The notes under the pieces were generated by a model, which made no database searches, was not told the DNA's origin, and saw only the letters and a program-made list of their open reading frames with translations. From positions 1 to 64,000 of the forward strand of contig JAJHQZ010000003.1 of assembly GCA_020833055.1 (NCBI GenBank): a stretch of 64,000 nt of DNA, given 5' to 3'. The position numbers were made by a program, and so were the translations under genes. Position 1 is the first letter of the stretch. Every line of letters begins with the position of its first letter. This stretch comes from Candidatus Korarchaeum sp. (GTDB lineage: Archaea; Korarchaeota; Korarchaeia; Korarchaeales; Korarchaeaceae). Positions 34,785 through 43,040 of the stretch are shown in pieces.

Positions 34785-34985
34785 TCAAGATGCTGGAGGA
34801 GCTGGTTTCATCGTTAGCAACTTCCAAGATATTATCAACATTAAGATTGAGATTATCAGGAGCCCTATTGAGCTCAATATCCTTAAGATCTGAAGCAAGC
34901 TCCTCTCATCTACTATTAAGACTAGGAACGAAGTCATCAATAGAGCGACTCCGCTCAAGCCGAAGAGTAAGCCCCTCAACTTCAC
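34785..34985 (-). CDS. small two-helix membrane protein
   Basis: 66 aa: two hydrophobic helices (about 5-27 and 33-55) joined by a short VDERSLLQ loop, with a Pro-rich C-terminus. The GTG start lies about 22 nt after a minus-strand TATA box (near 35001-35013), so it has a credible leaderless promoter despite its small size. Convergent with thpR. Unknown function. Confidence 0.5.
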   Translation of the reverse strand: MKLRGLLFGLSGVALLMTSFLVLIVDERSLLQILRILSSIGLLIISILMLIISWKLLTMKPAPPAS

Positions 34986-35000
34986 AGGTTAACTTGCAAC

Positions 35001-35015
35001 GGCAATATTAAAAAA
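35001..35015. promoter_or_regulatory. shared bidirectional TATA region
   Basis: gcaatattaaaaaat lies about 30 nt before the ATG at 35036 on the plus strand and about 22 nt before the GTG at 34985 on the minus strand. Confidence 0.5.
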
Positions 35016-35035
35016 TAGTGGGAGATGAACTCCAG

Positions 35036-35806
35036 ATGGTCACTCTATACTTACTTACCGACTTCGGATACCAGGACTACTATGTGGGGGCCCTCAAAGG
35101 GGTCATAAAATCTATCTGTCCGAGGGCTGAGATAATAGACCTGACTCATGAAGTCAGGAGGTTCGATGTGAGGCATGGGGCATTCTTGCTCTGGCAGAGT
35201 TTGAAATGGCTCGAGAGGAATTCTATAATAGTTGGAGTAGTGGATCCGGGAGTTGGGACCTCCAGAGATCCCGTGATGATAAGAGCGGGACATTACACAT
35301 TCGTAGGACCTGATAATGGCTTATTTTGGCCAGCTATTCAAAGCATAGGGTCTTATGAAGCTTATAAGATAGATCTGAGGGGCACTGGACTCGCTGAGAG
35401 GAGGACGGGGACTTTCGATGGGAGGGATGTGTTCGCTCCCATAGCTGCTATGCTAGCTTGCGGTAAATCTATAGATGAACTGGGATTCGAGAAGAAGTCC
35501 CTAGAGATCCTAGATTTATGGAGGGTCAGAGTGGAGGGGAAGAGGATCGTGGGTGAAGTTAGGAATATAGATCGCTTCGGTAACATAGTGACTAACATCC
35601 CTTGGAGTTATGTGAACTTCGAGGAAGCTGTCGTTAGAGTGGGCGATTCTTACGGGAGAGCTCGTGTGTCCCCTCACTATGAATACAGAGGGCTCCTCCT
35701 CATAAGGGGGAGCAGCGATCTACTTGAGGTCTCTATCTCTAGGGGAAGCGCTGCAGAGCTCCTGAACGCCGATCTGAACGATGAGATCTCATTCGAGGTG
35801 ATCTAA
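35036..35806 (+). CDS. S-adenosylmethionine hydroxide adenosyltransferase (DUF62)
   Basis: 256 aa from ATG at 35036; the longer GTG start at 35018 would lie too close to the TATA box. Family motifs: TLYLLTDFGYQDYYVGALKG with the catalytic Asp, LTHEV near 36, VVDPGVGTSR near 70, GPDNGLF near 90 and RNIDRFGNIVTN near 178. The family hydrolyses SAM to adenosine and methionine and is related to fluorinase/chlorinase. The TAA overlaps the next ATG, so it is coupled to the PEP-synthase-like gene. Confidence 0.9.
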   Translation: MVTLYLLTDFGYQDYYVGALKGVIKSICPRAEIIDLTHEVRRFDVRHGAFLLWQSLKWLERNSIIVGVVDPGVGTSRDPVMIRAGHYTFVGPDNGLFWPAIQSIGSYEAYKIDLRGTGLAERRTGTFDGRDVFAPIAAMLACGKSIDELGFEKKSLEILDLWRVRVEGKRIVGEVRNIDRFGNIVTNIPWSYVNFEEAVVRVGDSYGRARVSPHYEYRGLLLIRGSSDLLEVSISRGSAAELLNADLNDEISFEVI

Positions 35807-37410
35807 TGATCCTATCATTGAGAGATGTCCCGCTTAGATCTGAGGAAGAAGTCGGTTCTAAAGCTTGGAACTTAGCTAAAGTGCTATCTGAGGGACTGAG
35901 AGTCCCTGTGACGTTCTTGATCCCCTCCACTGAGGTCTCTAGGATGCTGATGGAGGGCCTGAGGCATAAGATATTCGAGCTCTCTAGGTCTCTGCTCTCA
36001 GAAGATTGGAATTATCTCTTTGAGATGGAGAGAGAACTTAAATCCTCTCTCTCAACAGTTCAGGTACCTGAGGAATTGTTAGAGGAACTAATGAGGGCGA
36101 TAGATGGGAGTATAAGGGATATAGCTATAATCCGCCCCTCTCCTTTCTCTCAGGGGATCTCGGAAGGGGATCTCAAGGGCAGGATGTCTGTATGGTATTT
36201 CAGACCTGAAAGGAAGGAGCTCTTGAGGGCCATTCAAAGAGTTTTATCTGAATCCTTCAACTTGAGAATGCTCGCCAGGATCCATGATCTAGGTCTCTAT
36301 CCGGAGGACCTCTCCCTAGCTCTCATGATACAGGAAGTCATTGTCGCTAGGTCCTCTGGGGTAGCTGTATGCTGCCCGGCTAGGAGGAATGAGATAGTGA
36401 TAAAGTCTACTTGGGGCTCCTTCGATGAGAGGCCCTCCGATAGATTCAGAGTGGGGATAGATCTCGGGGAGGTAATTGAGAGTGAGATCAATGAGAAGAA
36501 GACAAAGCTACTACCGACAGATAAGGGACTCAAGGAGTTCGATGTAGAGGCAGATCTCTGGTTGATGCCCTCTATATCGAAGGAAGAGGTCATGAGGATA
36601 GCTAGCATTTCCTTGAGCCTCTCCCGGATCTTCGGGACACCTAATGTGATAGAATGGATAATCCAAGAGGGTACAAACGATATATTCATTATCCAGGCAT
36701 ACAAGGAATCCGAAAAGCCCAAAATAAAATCATTGGAGAGGAAAGTGATCGATATGATTCAATCGAGAGCAGTGGAAGTGGCTACTATAGATAGGAGGAA
36801 GCAACAGATCCCGCAAGTCATTAAAGAGATGGAATTACCGCCTATTGGCTCTAGGGTTTATCTATTTGGTCATAATCAGATATTTGGAGCAGATGGATCT
36901 GTTTTGACGCAAGAGCATGTAATGAGAGGAGAAATCGATTGCTCACGCGCAGTACTCTTGATAGATGAATCCGAGACGTTGAGGGAGGAAGTCTTAGAGA
37001 GATGCAAGTCTCTATCGATAATCCTGAGACCTTCGAATATCTCATCAACTATTGAAGTTGCTAAGAGGATAATGTCGTATAATCCAAGCATAAAGTTAAT
37101 TCTATACTTGAAGGAACTCGGGATGGCCTTCCTCCCGGGTATCTCAGAGATCTTCAAGGGAGTAGTAGTTCCGATCGATATTATATCAGATGGCAGGATT
37201 TTTGAGGGATTTCTGAGGATCTTAAAGGATAACTTTAAGTCTATTATCATCGATCTCGGTGAATCTCTTCCCTCAGTGGATCTATTGAGCTCCTTGATTA
37301 AGATAGGTGCTGACTTCATATTGAGCGAGGGCCGAGCAATTCACCAAGCTCGCTTGATCTCGAGGGCTGAGTCGAGGGTATTTCTTGAATATGTTAGGGG
37401 GAATTTTTAG
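35806..37410 (+). CDS. PEP-synthase/PPDK-like protein lacking the phosphohistidine
   Basis: 534 aa. Residues about 1-310 follow the ATP-grasp (PPDK N-terminal) domain: GSKAWNLAKVLSEGLRVP near 18, IIRPSPFSQG near 107, ARSSGVAV near 178 and a closing IEWIIQEG...FIIQAY. Residues about 340-410 sit where the swivelling phosphohistidine domain should be, but the GGxTCHAA motif is absent. The rest (about 410-534) is a divergent alpha/beta part much shorter than the PEP-binding barrel. It probably does not make PEP; it may bind ATP as a sensor or transfer phosphate differently. Coupled to the DUF62 gene upstream and the HerA-like gene downstream. Confidence 0.65.
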   Translation: MILSLRDVPLRSEEEVGSKAWNLAKVLSEGLRVPVTFLIPSTEVSRMLMEGLRHKIFELSRSLLSEDWNYLFEMERELKSSLSTVQVPEELLEELMRAIDGSIRDIAIIRPSPFSQGISEGDLKGRMSVWYFRPERKELLRAIQRVLSESFNLRMLARIHDLGLYPEDLSLALMIQEVIVARSSGVAVCCPARRNEIVIKSTWGSFDERPSDRFRVGIDLGEVIESEINEKKTKLLPTDKGLKEFDVEADLWLMPSISKEEVMRIASISLSLSRIFGTPNVIEWIIQEGTNDIFIIQAYKESEKPKIKSLERKVIDMIQSRAVEVATIDRRKQQIPQVIKEMELPPIGSRVYLFGHNQIFGADGSVLTQEHVMRGEIDCSRAVLLIDESETLREEVLERCKSLSIILRPSNISSTIEVAKRIMSYNPSIKLILYLKELGMAFLPGISEIFKGVVVPIDIISDGRIFEGFLRILKDNFKSIIIDLGESLPSVDLLSSLIKIGADFILSEGRAIHQARLISRAESRVFLEYVRGNF

Positions 37411-38455
37411 GAGAATATGTCATTTAAATGAGGAGCTCAGAAAAATATTATTGAATATATTGATATTTGTAACTATTCTTTTAATATTAGCTGAGACTTC
37501 TAGAGGTATATTCATCCCGGATTCGAGGAGAGTGTATGTCATCTCCCTAGCCGGTTTCTTGATCTACCTCATTCTAGTCCTCAGAAGAAATAAGAGAACT
37601 CTTTTCCCTATATTCTTCGTATCCTCCTTCTTCTTCCCGCCGATTTTAATATTAGCCCTCATCCCGTTCGAGGTGCAGCGGAAGGAAGAGATCTGCCATG
37701 CCCCAGTTAAAGAGATAGACATCCTTAGCGCCTCATATAAATCTAATCTCGTGATCTGTAAGTCTGTCAGAGTTATGAGCTCTCTAGCTACCTCCTTAGC
37801 ACTCGAGATATCTAAGAGGAGGAGAGTAATCCTCGTGGACTGGAGCGGTGAGGCCCCGAAGAGGTTCAGAGATGTGGAGCATAAGATCGCGAGCCCATCG
37901 GATATCTGGTTGGGATATCAGGGGGCTCTAGGATCATCCTATGATCTGACTCTATCTGAGCTTCTCTCTTATTTTGGGGTCGATCAGTCCTTAATCCTCA
38001 ATGTAATTAAGAGAAAGGATTTAAGGGGCCCAGTAGATGACATACTCCTCCCATTATCTGGGGAGCGTGTGAGGATAGATGAAGCACTCCCGAAGCAGGG
38101 AGGGGCACTCATAATAGATCTATCAAAGCTTAATGCGAGGGGAAAGAATGCAATTTCCCTCATGATCCTCTTACAATGCTCAGCTTATGATGAGAGGGAT
38201 TTCCTAGTGATTTCCCCCCTATTAAGCCCGATAACTGATGGGAGATTGCATGAGAAGATAAGAGATGAGATTAAATGGCTTATATCCTCCCTTTCTAAGT
38301 CAGGATGTTTCATATTATCAACACATGAAGCTTCTCAGTTCTCCAATGAGTTCGATACGATCTTTGAATGTGATAGGTGCGTTACGCCGATTTACAAGTT
38401 GAACGGCTTCCTCCTCTGCCCCTGGACAGGGGGTAAAGGTAGGAGATTATTCTGA
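37385..38455 (+). CDS. membrane-anchored HerA/VirB4-like protein with degenerate ATPase motifs
   Basis: 356 aa. Three membrane segments (about 21-36, 50-66, 72-94) precede a cytosolic domain. That domain keeps the HerA/FtsK-like order: RRRVILVDWSGEAPKRF near 145 (HerA has DxxGEY), GALIIDLSKLNARGK near 240, and SGCFILSTHEASQF near 306 (HerA has TQxPS). But the Walker A position reads LVICKSVRVMSS without a P-loop, and Walker B reads FLVISPLL without acids. So it looks like an inactive, membrane-tethered relative. TTG start overlaps the upstream gene; 3' end overlaps the convergent GGR gene by 74 nt. Confidence 0.55.
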   Translation: MNMLGGIFRRICHLNEELRKILLNILIFVTILLILAETSRGIFIPDSRRVYVISLAGFLIYLILVLRRNKRTLFPIFFVSSFFFPPILILALIPFEVQRKEEICHAPVKEIDILSASYKSNLVICKSVRVMSSLATSLALEISKRRRVILVDWSGEAPKRFRDVEHKIASPSDIWLGYQGALGSSYDLTLSELLSYFGVDQSLILNVIKRKDLRGPVDDILLPLSGERVRIDEALPKQGGALIIDLSKLNARGKNAISLMILLQCSAYDERDFLVISPLLSPITDGRLHEKIRDEIKWLISSLSKSGCFILSTHEASQFSNEFDTIFECDRCVTPIYKLNGFLLCPWTGGKGRRLF

Positions 38456-39533
38456 GGAGGGGATAATATCTCCCTCTCCTCCCAGTTATGGCCTCTGAGA
38501 CAATAGATCGTGGGAGGAGGCCTATCGTCTTCTTAAGGATCCCGAACCTGAGAAGGATGTCAGCGGCTCTCCTGTAAGTAAGGCCAGCCTCTACTTCCCT
38601 TCTTATATACTTATTGACATAGGAAATGTACCTCTCCTCCGGGAGTTCGCTCTCGAGGGATTTAGAGAGTAAATAAGCTGATATTACGGCATTATGAATC
38701 CCCCCACCGTTAGATGGTATCACCATCCCAGCGGCATCCCCTAAGAGGAATATACCGTCCTTCGCTAATATCTTAGTCAATCCACCGACTGGGACGAATC
38801 TACCCCTTAAGTATTGAGCTTCAATCCCCAAGATAGAGAGGAATCTTCTCATGTAATCTAGGGGGTTCATCTCAATCAGACTACACCTCACTCCTAGGCC
38901 TACATTCGCTATCGAATCCCCTCTGGGGATTATCCAAGCATAAGCTCCGGGCGCTACTTCATCATCGAATATGAGCTCCATTTCACTAGGGTCCTCAACA
39001 CTCAGCTCTGTCTCTAAGGAGAAAGCGATGCTTACATCATCTGGATCCATCCTCTCCCCGTTTAAGAATCTCGAGATCCTGCTGATGAAACCATCAGCCC
39101 CTATTACATACTTCGCGAGGTACTCCCCCCTATTCGTTAAAATTTTGTATACTTTTTCCCTCTTAAGTGTTATGAAATTTTCCCCCAGCTTTATTCGAGC
39201 CCCGAGATCTTGGGCTCTCTTGAGTTTATCCTCAATCATATCATCCCTTCTTATCGAGTACCCTAAGTAATCGATTTTAAAAGACCTCCCGAATATCCTG
39301 AGGGATATTCTCCTCAATACATTCACTATGAAGGGTTTGAAGAATTCTGAGTAACTTGATCCCACTTCCCCTCCGATACCGAGTGAGCTGGGATCCGGGA
39401 CGTACTCTCCGCAGATGCTACTGACTTTCCTGTTCCTCTCGATCACTATTACCTTATATCCTCTCTGGGATAGGAAAAAGGAAGCAGCTGATCCAGCGGG
39501 ACCGGCCCCTATAATTGCAGCATCATAAATCAT
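38382..39533 (-). CDS. geranylgeranyl reductase family flavoprotein
   Basis: 383 aa. FAD-binding N-terminus (AAIIGAGPAGSAASFFLSQRG), CGEYVPDPS near 42, the second dinucleotide motif ADGFISRISRF near 146 and GDAAGMVIPSNGGGIHNA near 262 (FAD ribityl contact with the GGR-type tail). The family saturates the isoprenoid chains of archaeal lipids. The ATG overlaps the stop of the Tes-like gene by 4 nt, so both are one operon. The C-terminus overlaps the HerA-like gene; the last 25 residues (RGRGGSRSTCKSA) may be an extension from a lost stop. Confidence 0.88.
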   Translation of the reverse strand: MIYDAAIIGAGPAGSAASFFLSQRGYKVIVIERNRKVSSICGEYVPDPSSLGIGGEVGSSYSEFFKPFIVNVLRRISLRIFGRSFKIDYLGYSIRRDDMIEDKLKRAQDLGARIKLGENFITLKREKVYKILTNRGEYLAKYVIGADGFISRISRFLNGERMDPDDVSIAFSLETELSVEDPSEMELIFDDEVAPGAYAWIIPRGDSIANVGLGVRCSLIEMNPLDYMRRFLSILGIEAQYLRGRFVPVGGLTKILAKDGIFLLGDAAGMVIPSNGGGIHNAVISAYLLSKSLESELPEERYISYVNKYIRREVEAGLTYRRAADILLRFGILKKTIGLLPRSIVSEAITGRRGRYYPLLRIISYLYPLSRGRGGSRSTCKSA

Positions 39534-41254
39534 TCAGCATCCCCTCTTAAGCCCTTGATCTTATCCATAAATGGCTCATATGTCTTCAAATATAGCTCTG
39601 ATGACTCCAACTTCTTTATGTCCCTCTTGTACTTAATAGATGGACCCACTTTACCAGAACCATACTTCCTCTCGTACTCCTCGAGGCTCATAGAGTGCTC
39701 CCTGAGGACCCTATCCCTGTATATATCCGAGATCACGTTATACGTGCAGAACGGTATCATCCTCCCATCGGGGGAGAAGTAGTGTATATCGCACCTTATC
39801 ACCCTCTGGATATCGTAGTTATAGAGGTCCATGAAGTGCATCATCCCCAAGAATAAGGCCTTATAATGGAACTCCCCCAGAGCTTCATAGTTCCTCTTGA
39901 GTAATATCCTCCTGAGGATTTTTATGAGATCGAGGCCGGGAGGCTGCTTCTCCCTCTCTATGAAGCTGCTTAACTTTGATACGACTTTGAGTAAGACTAG
40001 GAGCTTATTCCTCCCTTCCATTATCTCCCTAGTCTTCTCCGAGAGGAATTCGTAGAGGCCCTCGACGTCCACGAAATCTGTTATAGGTATGAACTTCACT
40101 TCCCTCCTCCCATCCACATTCTCGAATACTGGGAAAACGTAAGTCGCCATACCGCAAGCTGGATGATTTGTGAGCATTAACTTAGGCTTTCCAGTTATCG
40201 CCTCAACGAACTGGCTTATTGGGACAGTGAATGGGACTGGATACCATGATTCCCTAGATATCTGTCCATCAGTCTGCTCCTCTATCCTCTTTATGACATC
40301 AGGTATCGTTATCCTGTACTTATCCCTCTGATCCCTCGGCATCCTCCCCGTGAGGGAGACCGGTTGGAAGTTGACCCCCCTCACTACATCGATATTGTAA
40401 GCAGCGAACTTCACTATATCCCCGACTTCCCTATCATTTATTCCCTTTATCACAGTTGGGACGAGCACTATGCTAGTCATTGAGGACTTCCTAGCGAGAT
40501 CCAATATGTAAGGAGTCTCCCAATGCGTCTTAGGATTGGCTATAGGAGTGACACCATCGAAACTGAAGTAGATAGTGTTGACTCCAGCTTCCCTGAGTTC
40601 CTTCATGAGCCAGGGTTTCTCGAGGAACGCTATTCCCTCCGTATTCAACTGAATATGTGTAACTCCCTTCCTCTTGAGCAATCTCACTATCTCGACTATA
40701 TCGTCCCTCAGCAGGGGCTCACCACCGGTTATCTGCACGGCATTACCATGCGCTGGCTTCTCCTTCAGCATGAGATCGATCATCCTATCTATCTCCTCGA
40801 GGCTGGGCTCATAGACGTATCCCATCTTCTCAGCATAGAAGAAGCAGTACCAACAATCCATGTTGCACCTGTTGGTGACCACTAAGTTAGCTAGAGCTGT
40901 AGTGTTCCAATGAGCCTCGCATATGCCGCAGGAGAAAGGACAAGGCGTTTTAAGGCTAGTGTGCGGTGGATATATCCCTCTTCCCTTGACCTCAAATCTC
41001 ATAGCCTTCCTGAATAACTCCGAGTCCCCCCAGTAGAGGTCCTCGTACTCACCGTGCTCCGGGCAGACCTTCCTGATGAATATAGCGCCATCCCTCTCGA
41101 CTAAGATTGCTGGGAGTATCCTGTAGCATTCAGGGCATATAGAAGACGTATATCTGACGAGCTTCTCCGACTCTCTTACTTGAGGCCTGGGCCCCCCGAT
41201 ATTTATCTCCCTTCCAGCTACCTCGAAGGATCGCTTAGCTAACTCTACTACCAT
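39530..41254 (-). CDS. tes: tetraether lipid synthase-like radical SAM protein (MJ0619/Tes family)
   Basis: 574 aa from ATG at 41254, favoured by AGGAGGTG seven bases upstream over the TTG at 41263. Residues 20-80 hold the Tes-type lead cluster (SSICPECYRI...KVCPEHGEYED), followed by CPFSCGICEAHW and the radical SAM motif CNMDCWYCFF, then ITGGEP. The C-terminal region has IRCDIHYFSPDGRMIPFCTYN. Family members join biphytanyl chains to build tetraethers. Operon with a GGR gene reinforces a lipid role. A TATA-like atatttattaataat is upstream. Confidence 0.8.
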   Translation of the reverse strand: MVVELAKRSFEVAGREINIGGPRPQVRESEKLVRYTSSICPECYRILPAILVERDGAIFIRKVCPEHGEYEDLYWGDSELFRKAMRFEVKGRGIYPPHTSLKTPCPFSCGICEAHWNTTALANLVVTNRCNMDCWYCFFYAEKMGYVYEPSLEEIDRMIDLMLKEKPAHGNAVQITGGEPLLRDDIVEIVRLLKRKGVTHIQLNTEGIAFLEKPWLMKELREAGVNTIYFSFDGVTPIANPKTHWETPYILDLARKSSMTSIVLVPTVIKGINDREVGDIVKFAAYNIDVVRGVNFQPVSLTGRMPRDQRDKYRITIPDVIKRIEEQTDGQISRESWYPVPFTVPISQFVEAITGKPKLMLTNHPACGMATYVFPVFENVDGRREVKFIPITDFVDVEGLYEFLSEKTREIMEGRNKLLVLLKVVSKLSSFIEREKQPPGLDLIKILRRILLKRNYEALGEFHYKALFLGMMHFMDLYNYDIQRVIRCDIHYFSPDGRMIPFCTYNVISDIYRDRVLREHSMSLEEYERKYGSGKVGPSIKYKRDIKKLESSELYLKTYEPFMDKIKGLRGDAE

Positions 41255-41313
41255 TTCCAACACCTCCTCTCATACGCAAGGATTATTAATAAATATTACT
41301 ACATAGTGAGGGG

Positions 41314-41964
41314 ATGGAAATTAAGGGGGATGAAGATTGCCAGCTAGTGTTATATAAGATAATTTCACAATTGTTATCAGGAGAATGTGAGAGGGATATA
41401 TTGAGAGTGGGGGAGATATTGAACGAATACAGTGAGTGCTTCGGGGAGAAGCGTCAGGACATACTCTCCCTCCTCTCGGACATGGTGATTCATGTGAAAT
41501 GCGAGGGAGAAGTCAGGGGGTTTCTGAATAAACTGAGGGAGAAGCTCTATGATAAGAAGCTCAGGGATGAGGCTACTCTCATCCTTAGGGAGCTCTGCAG
41601 CCGGGAGATATTGGATCACCTTAAGGGATGGGGTGAGGACTTAGAGCCTAGTGTGAGGATCGCTTACCTCAAGTGCCTCTTGAAGCTCTTCGATAGAGGG
41701 GAAGTAGGGGTAGATTATCTAGTTCCTCTAGCGGAGGACCCCTCCCCTAAAGTTAGGCTCGCTCTCGTTTCCTCTCTCTCGATATACGCTGAGAGGGAGG
41801 AGGTCAGGAAGTTATTCATCGAGATGCTGAGGAGGGAGAGCAGGGGGGAGATCAGGAACTTGATATTAGAGGCGATATCCCCTAAAAGTCGATTGAGGGC
41901 TCCTGGGAACTCTGATGAAAAAATCTTAAACAAAATAATTAAAAAGTTAAAGAAAAATACATAA
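41314..41964 (+). CDS. HEAT-repeat-like protein
   Basis: 216 aa, all helical. Residues about 95-200 show HEAT-like helix pairs (EPSVRIAYLKCLLKLF, SPKVRLALVSSLSIYA, RGEIRNLILEAISP). The N-terminal half is more divergent but also helical. Likely a protein-binding scaffold. Divergent from the Tes-like gene over a 60-nt shared control region. Confidence 0.6.
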   Translation: MEIKGDEDCQLVLYKIISQLLSGECERDILRVGEILNEYSECFGEKRQDILSLLSDMVIHVKCEGEVRGFLNKLREKLYDKKLRDEATLILRELCSREILDHLKGWGEDLEPSVRIAYLKCLLKLFDRGEVGVDYLVPLAEDPSPKVRLALVSSLSIYAEREEVRKLFIEMLRRESRGEIRNLILEAISPKSRLRAPGNSDEKILNKIIKKLKKNT

Positions 41965-42007
41965 CTGATGAGAAAGCTTTTTTGCTATTCACTCAGTTAC
42001 GCTGGGT

Positions 42008-42682
42008 GTGAGTTTGGTGAGAGTCACGTTCCTAGGTCACTCCGCTTTCCTAGTGGAGGGGAGTAGGAGAGTCCTGATAGATCCCTGGATAGACGGTAAT
42101 CCACAGTCCCCAATTAAGATAGAAGAATGTAAGGGCGCTGATGTCTATATCGTCACACATGATCACGGGGATCACGGCTTAGAGGATGCTATAAAGCTCT
42201 CGAAGAGACATGGGGGCACTGTAGTATCTATCTATGAGATAGCTGAGGAAGCGAGGAGGAAGGGGGCTAACTCCCTCGGCGCTAATATAGGCAGCTTCTT
42301 CGAGGTCAATGGGATCAAAGTAGTCCTCACTAAAGCCCTCCACAGCAGCAATCTGGGGGCCCCAGTGGGAGCTGTCATCGAGCTAGATGGGAAGAGGATC
42401 TACCATGCCGGGGATACTGGTGTCTTCTACGATATGAAGATAATCGGTGAGCTCTACAAACCTGATATAGCCCTCCTCCCGATAGGAGGGCACTTCGTGA
42501 TGGGACCTTTGGAAGCCAGCCTCGCTATAGAGCTCCTCGGAGTTAGTAAGGTCATACCCATGCATTACCAAACGTTCCCAGTGCTCAAGGGGAGTGTTGA
42601 GGAATTAAAGGAGCATCTGGAGAGGAGGGGGATAAAAGCCGAAGTAATAGCGTTGAAACCAGGAGAGAGTTATGAGCTCTGA
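42008..42682 (+). CDS. metallo-beta-lactamase-fold hydrolase, UPF0173
   Basis: 224 aa. MBL metal motif THDHGDHG near 49 (HxHxDH), YHAGDTG near 135 and a late IPMHYQTFP near 188. It begins FLGHSAFLVEG, as in UPF0173 and UlaG-like lactonases. GTG at 42008; internal TTG/GTG starts are close. Its 3' end overlaps the SpeD-like gene by 11 nt, so the two are co-expressed. Confidence 0.88.
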   Translation: MSLVRVTFLGHSAFLVEGSRRVLIDPWIDGNPQSPIKIEECKGADVYIVTHDHGDHGLEDAIKLSKRHGGTVVSIYEIAEEARRKGANSLGANIGSFFEVNGIKVVLTKALHSSNLGAPVGAVIELDGKRIYHAGDTGVFYDMKIIGELYKPDIALLPIGGHFVMGPLEASLAIELLGVSKVIPMHYQTFPVLKGSVEELKEHLERRGIKAEVIALKPGESYEL

Positions 42683-43040
42683 AATAAAACCGAAGGAGAC
42701 TCAGATAATAGCGGAATTGTACGATGTCTCTGAGAAAGATCTCCTAGATTCCCCAGAGTTGATGAGGAAGCTACTCCAAGACGTAGCTGAGAAGAACGGG
42801 GAGAGGATCCTCCACGTGCACGTACACGAATTCGATCCCTATGGGATCAGCGGTTTCCTGATGACTGATAAAGGGTATGTGGCTATACATACATGGCCGG
42901 AGCATTCTTACGCTACGATAAACATAGTCAGCTTCTCAGAACCCAGTTGGCCCTGGGAGATGTATAAGATATTAGCGGGCCTCCTGAAACCGAAGCAGCA
43001 GAGCGCTGTTGAGATAAAGAGCGGCCTTGACTTCAAGTGA
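42672..43040 (+). CDS. SpeD-like pseudoenzyme (AdoMet decarboxylase paralog lacking the pyruvoyl serine)
   Basis: 122 aa. The fold is recognisable from VAIHTWPEHSYATINIVSF and the closing AVEIKSG. Compared with the complete SpeD at 16953, the ESH cleavage triad is KGY, so the Ser that becomes pyruvoyl is Gly, and the Cys 15 residues after the conserved His is Phe. It therefore should not self-process or decarboxylate. Possibly a regulatory partner of SpeD, or an allosteric subunit. ATG start within the end of the UPF0173 gene; convergent overlap of 8 nt with mtaB. Confidence 0.8.
   Translation: MSSEIKPKETQIIAELYDVSEKDLLDSPELMRKLLQDVAEKNGERILHVHVHEFDPYGISGFLMTDKGYVAIHTWPEHSYATINIVSFSEPSWPWEMYKILAGLLKPKQQSAVEIKSGLDFK

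Noticed and set aside
36297-36722. 141-codon minus-strand frame
   Set aside because: Antisense to the PEP-synthase-like gene; no promoter or family signal.
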